Of a stretch of DNA of 64,000 nucleotides, positions 1 through 6,497 are shown in pieces. Under the pieces are notes generated by a model that saw only the letters and a list, made by a program, of their open reading frames with translations, did not search any database and was not told the DNA's origin. Position numbers and translations under genes: made by a program. The DNA is from SKGN01 sp050948865 (GTDB taxonomy: Bacteria > Bacillota_I > Bacilli_A > RF39 > UBA660). Each line of letters starts with the position of its first letter. Within the stretch, counting starts at the first letter, position 1. The stretch lies in assembly GCA_050948865.1 (NCBI GenBank), contig JBMNEQ010000001.1:62001-126000 (forward strand), in the 5' to 3' direction.

Positions 1-195
1 ATCATTTAATTTAGTAAAATCCTCTGTTAAAGTGCGACTAAAATCATTTTTAAAGTCTCCTATTTCTTTAGTTAAATTAGTCTCTAACCGCCCTAATCTT
101 TCTACAATATTACTTTCATTAACTCCTTTTATTAAAATAATAATAGAAATAATAACAACGATAATTAAAAGTCCAATTATAAAATATTCCATCAT
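1..195 (-). CDS. rmuC: RmuC-like DNA recombination protein, N-terminal part
   Basis: Only the first ~65 codons lie in the window; the 3' end runs off the left edge. The translation begins with one hydrophobic membrane segment followed by a charged helical stretch containing ERLGRLETNLTKEIGDF, as at the start of RmuC proteins (membrane-anchored, nuclease-like C-terminus). A ribosome binding site AAGGAGG sits just upstream; two ATG codons are adjacent (195 and 192), and the second has the better spacing. The family call rests on a short N-terminus only; other small membrane proteins with coiled coils cannot be excluded. Confidence 0.55.
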   Translation of the reverse strand, partial: MMEYFIIGLLIIVVIISIIILIKGVNESNIVERLGRLETNLTKEIGDFKNDFSRTLTEDFTKLND

Positions 196-203
196 TAACC
201 TCC

Positions 204-776
204 TTAATGTATTTTTCTTTGAACAACAATTGATAAACTATAAATAATCGCGAGTAAAATAAATAATTGAATTAAAATTAAAGGATTGCTAATACTTTCT
301 ACAAGAGTAGTTCCAATAAATCCCCAAAAGTAAACAATCGATAATTTTCCAATTAGTAAACCAAGAAAAAAGTGTTTAAAATCTATTTTAGATAAACCTG
401 CCGCATAATTAATTAAAAAAGCTGGAGTAAAAGGAAGGGCTAATAAAATAACTAAATGACTTAATTTAATTTGACTAAGACTTTGCATAAATTTATCTAT
501 TTTACCTTCATTTTTAATAAAACGATAAAAGGGAGAACTAAAACCTCGTCGACAAATCATAAAAGCTATTAAACAACCAATTACTGTTCCCATCCAAGAT
601 ATTAAAAAGCCATAAAAGGATCCAAAAACAAGCATATTTAATGTAATAAAAGCCGCTAAAGGAAGAACTGGAAGAATGGATTCCAAAATAATAACAAAAA
701 AACCAAAGAAAGGACCAAATACTTCTAAAATAGTTACTAAGAAATTAATTATTTCTTCTATTTTAGTAGATAACAT
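204..776 (-). CDS. DedA/VTT-domain membrane protein
   Basis: 190-residue integral membrane protein with about five hydrophobic segments. The middle carries the features of the SNARE-associated/VTT (DedA, TVP38) family: an ESILPVLPLAAFITLN re-entrant stretch near residues 32-47, then a glycine-rich GTVIGCLIAFMICRRG segment and a conserved LPFTPAFLINYAAGLSKI motif. Family members act as lipid scramblases or transporters. It overlaps the end of truA by 14 bp and so is probably the last gene of the ecf-truA transcript. Substrate cannot be read from sequence. Confidence 0.75.
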   Translation of the reverse strand: MLSTKIEEIINFLVTILEVFGPFFGFFVIILESILPVLPLAAFITLNMLVFGSFYGFLISWMGTVIGCLIAFMICRRGFSSPFYRFIKNEGKIDKFMQSLSQIKLSHLVILLALPFTPAFLINYAAGLSKIDFKHFFLGLLIGKLSIVYFWGFIGTTLVESISNPLILIQLFILLAIIYSLSIVVQRKIH

Positions 777-1497
777 TGCTTAAATAAAGCCCCTCAGGGC
801 GAACCTTTCTACCGGCATTTAATCGCTCTTTACTATTAATAATTGTTATTAGATCCTCACTCTTTCTTTTTCCCTCCCCTACTTCAATTAAAGTCCCTAC
901 CATATTACGAACTTGATGTTTTAAAAAACCAGTTCCCACAAAAACTAACATTATTTTATCATCACGCCTCATTAAATGAGTCAAAATTAATTTCCTCACA
1001 CAATCCTTTTTTAATTCACTCTTACTAGTAAAAGCGCTAAAATCATGAGTTCCTTCTAAATACTTTAATGCTCTTTCCATTTCAATTAAATCTAATCTTT
1101 TATTATATTGATAAACAATATTTCTTTCAAAAGGATTATACTCTCCAAGATTTATTTTATAAACATATTCTTTTGCTTTAACATCATAACGAGCATGAAA
1201 ATCTTTATCTACTTCTTCCACACTTCTAACATAAATATCTTTTGGAAGATTACTATTAAGAGCTTGCTCTAGTTTTCTTTTGTTAAAATTCATCTCTAAA
1301 TCAAAATGAATCTTTTGAGAAATCGCATGAACATGACGATCAGTTCTCCCTGAAGCTATAGTTTTAACTAACTTATTATTATTTATTTTAAATAAAGCTT
1401 CTTCAATTTCTTTTTCAATCGTTTTTAAACCCGCTTGCTTTTGATAACCACTATAATTAGTTCCTTCATAAGTAACAGTTATTAAATATCTTTTCAT
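763..1497 (-). CDS. truA: tRNA pseudouridine(38-40) synthase TruA
   Basis: 244 residues, normal length for TruA, which converts uridines 38-40 of tRNA anticodon arms to pseudouridine. The catalytic motif is seen as GRTDRHVHA with Asp53 as nucleophile; the usual GVHA is RHVHA here. The N-terminal YEGTNYSGYQ and C-terminal FLKHQVRNMVGTLIEVG motifs are also present. The start overlaps the ecfT stop by 4 bp. The order ecfA1-ecfA2-ecfT-truA is the standard Bacilli arrangement downstream of rplQ. Confidence 0.95.
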   Translation of the reverse strand: MKRYLITVTYEGTNYSGYQKQAGLKTIEKEIEEALFKINNNKLVKTIASGRTDRHVHAISQKIHFDLEMNFNKRKLEQALNSNLPKDIYVRSVEEVDKDFHARYDVKAKEYVYKINLGEYNPFERNIVYQYNKRLDLIEMERALKYLEGTHDFSAFTSKSELKKDCVRKLILTHLMRRDDKIMLVFVGTGFLKHQVRNMVGTLIEVGEGKRKSEDLITIINSKERLNAGRKVRPEGLYLSNVIY

Positions 1498-2243
1498 AAA
1501 CTACTCCTTCCAATAATCATAATAAATATTAAAAGATGAATAAAAAACATTAAGATATCAAAAAATGACCACCTATAATAACGATAACTCGTTCTTTTTT
1601 TATTATAATCATATAAACGAACCTCCATCGCCAAAGCAATATTATCCGCTCTTCTAAAAGATAAAAACATCATCGGTGATATTAAAGAAGTTAAAGCTAA
1701 AATCCTTTTATAAAGATTAACATGTTTAAAATCAATCCCCCGACTCGCTTGAGATTTAGAAATCTTTTCTATCTGCTGAAAAACAAGGGGAATGAAATTT
1801 AACGCTAAACTTAAGGTTAAAACCATTTTTTTAACAGATATTCCTAAAAACTTTAAAGGATATAAAAACTTTTCTAAAGCATAATTAATCTCCCAAAATT
1901 TAGTCGTTAAAATAAAAACTAAAGAAGATAAAACACCCATGATTATTTTTAAAATAATCATTAAAGTATTTAAAAAATCAACCCCAACTACTAAGTTTAT
2001 TATAACAATAAATATTAAAAGAATCTTAATATTACTAATAACTTTTAAATAATTACGTAAAGGAATATTAGTTAAAAGAATAATTAAAATAAGTAAAAAG
2101 GATAAAATTAAAACTGAAAAATAATCATGAACAAAAAAGATTGTAATTAAGAAAAGAAGAATAGAAAAAAGCTTATTTAAAGGATTCATTTGATGAATTT
2201 CTGAAGAAACAGGATAATACCTTCCCTTAAAGTTATTGAACAT
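1494..2243 (-). CDS. ecfT: Energy-coupling factor transporter transmembrane protein EcfT
   Basis: 249-residue membrane protein, the shared T component of group II ECF vitamin/cofactor importers. It couples ATP hydrolysis by EcfA1/EcfA2 to interchangeable substrate-binding S components. The sequence has several membrane helices and the coupling-helix motifs near the end of the cytosolic domain (SQASRGID around residue 165 and the later FRRADNIALAMEVRLYD, the second A-R-G-like motif). Overlaps ecfA2 by 11 bp. No S component is encoded in the window, as expected for a shared ECF module. Confidence 0.92.
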   Translation of the reverse strand: MFNNFKGRYYPVSSEIHQMNPLNKLFSILLFLITIFFVHDYFSVLILSFLLILIILLTNIPLRNYLKVISNIKILLIFIVIINLVVGVDFLNTLMIILKIIMGVLSSLVFILTTKFWEINYALEKFLYPLKFLGISVKKMVLTLSLALNFIPLVFQQIEKISKSQASRGIDFKHVNLYKRILALTSLISPMMFLSFRRADNIALAMEVRLYDYNKKRTSYRYYRWSFFDILMFFIHLLIFIMIIGRSSL

Positions 2244-3084
2244 GACGATACACTTCCTTAATCAATTCTTGAATATCTAATTTATTTTCTAATCTTATTC
2301 CTTTTTTCATTTTAACTTTATAAACAAATTCTAAACTCTTTGGTAATTTTATACCTTCATCTAGTAATAAATCAAAATTTTCAAAAAACTCTTCTTTTTT
2401 CCCCTCAGCTATAACATGCCCTTCTTTTAAAAGAACAACATAATCAACTAAATGATAAATTAATTCTATATCATGAGAACATACAATAATAGTTTTTTTA
2501 TAACGATTCTTTAATCTTTTAATTAATTTTATTAATAATCTTTTACTACGATAATCTAATCCTACTGTTGGCTCATCAAAAATAATCACTTGAGGATTAA
2601 AAACTAAAACAGAAGCAATAGCAATCCTTCTTTTTTCTCCAGCACTTAAAGAAAAAGGATTTTCTTTTAAATATCTTTCTTCTAACCCCACCATCTTTAA
2701 AGCCTTCATCACCCTTTCTTCTAATTCCTCTGTTTTATAATCAAAGTTTTTTAAAGCAAATTCAATTTCTTCTTGAACAGTCGGATTAAAAAATTGCTCC
2801 TCAGGCGTTTGAAAAACCAAACCAACATTAAACCTTAATTCTTTTAATTGTTGAAAAGAGATCCTTTTATTTAACTTATAAGACCCAATCACAAGTTCAC
2901 CCTTAGTCGGCATCATTAACCCATTAAGAAGTTCCGCTAAAGTAGTTTTCCCACTACCAGATGATCCAATAATCCCGTGAATCAATCCCTTTTCTAAAGA
3001 TAAAGAAAGATCCTCCAAAGCCTTTTTAGCTAAAGGAGTTTTATAATTATAAATATAAGTTAATTTATCTATTTTTATTTCCAT
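2233..3084 (-). CDS. ecfA2: Energy-coupling factor ATPase EcfA2
   Basis: 283-residue ABC ATPase. Walker A is GSSGSGKTT, the Q-loop is VFQTPEEQFF, Walker B is VIIFDEPTVGLD and the H-loop is CSHD. The ABC signature reads LSAGEKRRIA, with alanine replacing the usual first glycine of LSGG. The C-terminal ~70 residues form the ECF-type dimerisation region. It overlaps ecfA1 (10 bp) and ecfT. With EcfA1 broken upstream, function of the complex depends on whether EcfA1 is really defective. Confidence 0.93.
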   Translation of the reverse strand: MEIKIDKLTYIYNYKTPLAKKALEDLSLSLEKGLIHGIIGSSGSGKTTLAELLNGLMMPTKGELVIGSYKLNKRISFQQLKELRFNVGLVFQTPEEQFFNPTVQEEIEFALKNFDYKTEELEERVMKALKMVGLEERYLKENPFSLSAGEKRRIAIASVLVFNPQVIIFDEPTVGLDYRSKRLLIKLIKRLKNRYKKTIIVCSHDIELIYHLVDYVVLLKEGHVIAEGKKEEFFENFDLLLDEGIKLPKSLEFVYKVKMKKGIRLENKLDIQELIKEVYRHVQ

Positions 3085-3885
3085 AAAGCATCAACCAAAT
3101 CATCAATATTTAAATATAAATCTTCAATCAAACCATATAAATTTAATTTCAAAGATAAATCCACAATAAAAGGAACTTCAATCCCAAGACGATTAAAAAC
3201 CTTATCTCTTTTTAACACTTCTTTCGTTAAACCATCTAATAAAATCTCCCCTTTATTTAATACTATAATCCTATCACCATAAAAAGTTTCTTCAATATTT
3301 TGAGTAGCATTAATAATGGTTAAACCTTCACTTTGTTGTAAAGACTTTAAAATTTGAAAAATCTCCTCTCTTTGATGATTATCAACCATCGCTAAAGATT
3401 CATCTAAAATTAAAATATCAGGTTTAGAAACTAAAGAGGAAGCCAAAGCCACCTTTTGTTTTTCTCCCCCACTTAAAGAATGAGGATCTCTCTCTAATAA
3501 ATCTTCAATCTTAAAAAGTTCAGCGATTTCCTCCACCAAACTATTAATCTCATTTGCTTTCATAATTCAAATTTTCCAAAACAAAAGCAATCTCACTTCG
3601 AACCGTCTCTGTAACTAATTGATCATCAACATTTTCCAAAACAAAACCAATCTTTTTTCTAATATCTCTTAGATTCTCTTTTGTAATTCTAACATTATCA
3701 ATAAAGATTTGACTATCATTATATAAAAGACCACCTAACATTTTAAGTAACGTTGATTTACCACTACCATTAGGCCCTATTAAAGAAACCCATTCCCCTT
3801 TTTTTATCTTTAACAGCAAACGAAAAAAAACAAAGTGTTCATCATATCTAAAAGATAAGTTTTTAATATTAATAATATCTGACAT
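3075..3885 (-). pseudogene. ecfA1: Energy-coupling factor ATPase EcfA1, frameshifted
   Basis: Two overlapping frames together make a normal ~270-residue EcfA1. The 3885-3550 frame has Walker A (GPNGSGKST) and Q-loop region; the 3563-3075 frame has LSGGEKQKVALA, Walker B ILILDES and the C-terminal domain. The frames join near 3555 at a run of three adenines on the coding strand (GAAAGCAAATGAG). One A fewer would give an uninterrupted E-S-N-E-I reading. Options are a real one-base insertion, an assembly or sequencing error, or translation as two polypeptides (the second ATG overlaps the first stop but lacks a clear ribosome site). The gene normally follows rplQ; here the DGR lies between them. 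Confidence 0.85.
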
Positions 3886-3946
3886 TAAACCACCCCATAA
3901 ACCTATCTATAGTATATCAAATATAAAAAAAAAAAGGAAATCTTCT

Positions 3947-5152
3947 TTAAAAATCTCTCCATTTAAAACAACCTTTTAGAACAACTTTTTTAGCCCAATC
4001 TGGAATAAGAAAATGCCTTTCAAAAGAATCATTTAACATTCTTAAAAGACCCCTTCTTAATAAATAAGTATCATAATGAGAAACAATCCCTAAATAAGAA
4101 TTTAGTTTTTCTCTAATCTTTAACCCTTCATCATAGTAAATATCCTCTTGATCAAAATATTTATCAAATTCTTTTACCGTCAAATAAAAATTATTTTTAA
4201 TACGAGGAGTTATATAGATTCTCCAAGGTTTTATATATGATCCTAAAAATTCAACTCCATTATTAATGTTTTGCAAATATATTTTTTTAGGATGTAATTC
4301 TAAATCTAACTCTTCTAATAAAAACTTTCTTATTTTAGGAATACATCTTTTTAATTCTTCTTTAGAATTAGAAACCAAAAAGAAATCATCAACATAACGA
4401 CCATAATGTTTTATTTTTAATTCACTCTTAACAAAATGATCAAAACTACTTAAATAAAAATTAGAAAATACCTGACTCGTATAATTCCCAATTGGAAGCC
4501 CACAATTATCTTTAGTATGAAATAAACTTTTAGATTTAGGTAAATCATCCCATTTCTCAAAAGAAGAATGAAAAACACAATTTTTAGTTATATCATTATA
4601 GATAATCAACTGACAAAGCCATAATATTTTAGCTTTATCATCTTCCATATAATTATCATTAATAAATTTTTCTAGTTTTAATAATAAGATTCCTTTATTA
4701 ATGCTCATAAAATAACCTTTAATATCTAGTTTAAGAACATACGTTTCCTTTTGGTAATTAGTACTAGCCCTTCTTATATGCCTATCTAGCCTTTTAATTC
4801 CATAGTGAGTTCCTTTTCCTTTTCTACAACTATATGAATCATCAATAAATTCTTTTTCAAATAATGAATCAAGCTTTAAAACAATCAAATGATGAACTAT
4901 TCTATCTCTAAAAGAAGCAGCACAAATTTCCCTTTTAACAGGCTTATCAACTATAAAAACAGAAGAGGAATCTATTTTATAAATTCCCAATTTTATTTCT
5001 TCCCATAATTTAATTAAATTTTCTTCATAATCTAAATCAAACTCTAAACATTCTAATTTATTTCTTTTATTTTTCCTACATAAATAATACGCCCGAAAAA
5101 CATCATTTAAACTTATATCTCCTTTTTCTTCTGTTAAAATTAATTCATTCAT
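3947..5152 (-). CDS. DGR reverse transcriptase
   Basis: 401-residue reverse transcriptase of the group II-intron-like, DGR type. Visible RT blocks: LKLDIKGYF (first catalytic Asp, ~143), GLPIGNYTSQVFSN (218-231; the I/L-G-N-x-x-S-Q motif typical of DGR enzymes), YGRYVDDFFLV (YVDD at 253-256), and VEFLGSYIKP (~300). There is no endonuclease or maturase domain. It starts 18 bp past the template region with AAGGAG five bases before ATG. In DGRs this enzyme with Avd copies the template RNA into cDNA with random bases opposite adenine; the cDNA then replaces the variable region of the target. All catalytic residues look intact. Confidence 0.96.
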   Translation of the reverse strand: MNELILTEEKGDISLNDVFRAYYLCRKNKRNKLECLEFDLDYEENLIKLWEEIKLGIYKIDSSSVFIVDKPVKREICAASFRDRIVHHLIVLKLDSLFEKEFIDDSYSCRKGKGTHYGIKRLDRHIRRASTNYQKETYVLKLDIKGYFMSINKGILLLKLEKFINDNYMEDDKAKILWLCQLIIYNDITKNCVFHSSFEKWDDLPKSKSLFHTKDNCGLPIGNYTSQVFSNFYLSSFDHFVKSELKIKHYGRYVDDFFLVSNSKEELKRCIPKIRKFLLEELDLELHPKKIYLQNINNGVEFLGSYIKPWRIYITPRIKNNFYLTVKEFDKYFDQEDIYYDEGLKIREKLNSYLGIVSHYDTYLLRRGLLRMLNDSFERHFLIPDWAKKVVLKGCFKWRDF

Positions 5153-5169
5153 TTGTTCTCCTTAAAATC

Positions 5170-5357
5170 AAGTCCCGGACGCAACGGACCGAATAACCGT
5201 TAGCCTGAGAATTCGAATTGCGATTGACATTAGAATTACCCGAATTCACGTTGCGATACCAAGCATTAGAGCCATCATCAGGAGAGGACGACCACCAATT
5301 CGCGTTATACCCCACGTTGTTAAGAGTCCCCGACGTATTGCGGTAACCAGCAGGGCG
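5170..5357 (-). repeat. DGR template region (TR)
   Basis: 188-bp segment that matches 6517-6704 with no gaps. Aligning by eye gives 17 mismatches: 16 fall where the coding (minus) strand of this copy has A, and one (5258) where it has T. Both ends are invariant: the first ~36 coding-strand bases and the last 30, which end in the presumed IMH-like sequence (GTCCGTTGCGTCCGGGACTT). The region is much richer in G+C than its surroundings. A 74-codon open frame crosses it (5369-5145), but that is the ghost of the target reading frame and not a separate gene. It sits between avd and the RT gene, the classic position. Confidence 0.97.
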
Positions 5358-5369
5358 AGCGCACACCAA

Positions 5370-5547
5370 AAACTGATCCTCCCACTAGGCGCTAAAAGTG
5401 ACTACTAAGGTAAGTATTAATTTATTAATAATTACCACTCATTTATTACTCTCGTGAGTAAAAACATTTCAATCCCACTTCCATGGGGAGCCACCGGACT
5501 TAATTGGCTCACTCCCATACAGAATACCATATGAAACTCTCGCCAGT
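5370..5547 (-). other. Spacer between avd and TR, likely part of the DGR RNA
   Basis: 178-bp non-coding stretch. It can fold into a 10-bp stem interrupted by a 3-base bulge: ATGGG+GAGCC at 5483-5492 pairs with GGCTC at 5506-5510 and CCCAT at 5514-5518. A smaller stem TACTC/GAGTA surrounds 5450-5463. In studied DGRs the RNA flanking the template is structured and needed for priming, so a transcribed, folded leader is a reasonable inference; no experiment supports it here. Confidence 0.5.
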
Positions 5548-5913
5548 TTATTTTTTTAAAAATATTTCCCAACCTATTAATTGCCTTCTGACATTTTCTA
5601 TTTTACAACTAACTGAAACATGATGATTTTCACTTATTTGTTTTAAATCAAATAACAACCTAAAAAGTAATCTTATCACTTCTACTTTTTCAATTGCTAG
5701 ACTAACATATTTTAATTTTAAACCCTTTACTTTCACTTTATTAGCCCGCTAAACATCCATCAATAAATCAGTTATTTCATTTTTAATCTTTTCCCCTAAA
5801 GTATATTTATATTCTCTAGTTAAATCTTTAATTAATTTAAAACTTAATAATAATAATTCATAACTTTCTTTATAAACAGGAAGTTCTATTTGTTTTCCTT
5901 TTTTCTTATTCAT
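5548..5913 (-). pseudogene. avd: DGR accessory variability determinant (Avd), interrupted by in-frame TAG
   Basis: One reading frame of 120 sense codons encodes an Avd-like four-helix protein. The start ELPVYKESYELLLLSFKLIK, then REYKYTLGEKIKNEITDLL, RAN, and the end RRQLIGWEIFLKK all fit the family (pentameric, binds RT and RNA). The codon after LLMDV is TAG (5751-5749), where the family usually has tyrosine of a Y-R-A-N motif; a single base change from TAT/TAC explains it. The frame is open on both sides. A GTG at 5736 could restart the second part. Its ATG (5913) overlaps the stop of the upstream gene by 8 bp, implying translational coupling. Recent nonsense mutation is the simplest reading; suppression is possible. 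Confidence 0.85.
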
Positions 5914-6259
5914 TTTCTATTAACATTTCCTTATACTTTTTAAATTTTTTAAACGCTTCATCTTTATCAAAAACATCATTATTTTTTATATCATTAATAA
6001 TATAATCATCTATATTTAAAACTATCTCATAATCATATTTTAATAATTCAATAAATTTTTTATATTTATTTAACTTACTTGTTGGAAAACCACATTTATT
6101 AGATAAAGTAGAAAACTTAGTCAATTTTAAACCTAATTCTTTAGCCATTAATTCTGCATCATCCCCTAAAAATATATAAAAACTTCCACTTTTAAACAAA
6201 TAAATTTTATTCTTATTTTCTTGTTTTTTCATCAAATATTTCCTATATAATTTACTCAC
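5906..6259 (-). CDS. MutS domain-I-like DGR accessory protein
   Basis: 117 residues. Residues ~5-75 resemble the mismatch-binding N-terminal domain of MutS: YRKYLMKKQENKNKIYLFKSG corresponds to the MutS stretch ending in FRxGDFYE, then IFLGDDAELMAKELGLKLT, and a GFPTSKLNKYKKFIELLKYDYEIV segment matching the GVPYHALDKYLxxLLEKGYxVA region. The Phe-x-Glu DNA-intercalating motif is degraded (SFYIF). The clamp and ATPase domains are absent. MutS-like small proteins have been reported with some DGRs. Start is GTG at 6259, chosen because the MutS similarity begins right after it. It is coupled to avd by an 8-bp overlap. Confidence 0.7.
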   Translation of the reverse strand: MSKLYRKYLMKKQENKNKIYLFKSGSFYIFLGDDAELMAKELGLKLTKFSTLSNKCGFPTSKLNKYKKFIELLKYDYEIVLNIDDYIINDIKNNDVFDKDEAFKKFKKYKEMLIENE

Positions 6260-6497
6260 TTATTTCTACAACCTTCCTTATAACCCTTTAAATAGAGACA
6301 CTTAATTAGATAACACCTCTACTTTTATATATATTGTTAACAAGTAGAAAAAAGCAACCGCGCGCGAAAGCGTAAACCCTTCCGCCCGCTTAATTTTCTG
6401 CCTCTTTGCTTTTTTACTGCTTACATCTTGCTTTTTATCTCTGCCGAACCAAGACCGAATTCTTCGGTCTTGGAAGTTGAAAGTGAAAGGCTTCGCC
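6260..6497. other. Intergenic region between DGR target and accessory genes
   Basis: 238 bp with no convincing gene. It holds the VR-proximal hairpin (6449-6473), a GC-rich patch around 6352-6395 unlike the AT-rich surroundings, and an imperfect CTACTT/AAGTAG inverted repeat near 6320-6350. A short plus-strand frame (6428-6616) runs backwards through the variable region and is not a gene. Confidence 0.5.
6449..6473 (-). promoter_or_regulatory. DNA hairpin/cruciform downstream of VR
   Basis: Perfect 11-bp inverted repeat, CCAAGACCGAA and TTCGGTCTTGG, with a three-base loop. It lies 43 bp past the 3' end of the variable region and just after the target stop codon. Hairpins at this position are known in phage BPP-1 and other DGRs, where they raise retrohoming efficiency. 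There is no T-run behind it on the minus strand, so it does not look like an ordinary terminator. A smaller GCCC/GGGC hairpin is at 6495-6505. Confidence 0.75.

Noticed and set aside
5145..5369. 74-codon open frame reading through the template region
   Set aside because: It is the target reading frame mirrored in TR; it lacks a ribosome site and the rest of the domain, and it runs into the RT start.
5749..5751. Genome-wide reassignment of TAG as a sense codon
   Set aside because: rplC, rpmJ, comK and the DGR target all end in TAG at the expected family length, so TAG is a normal stop here.
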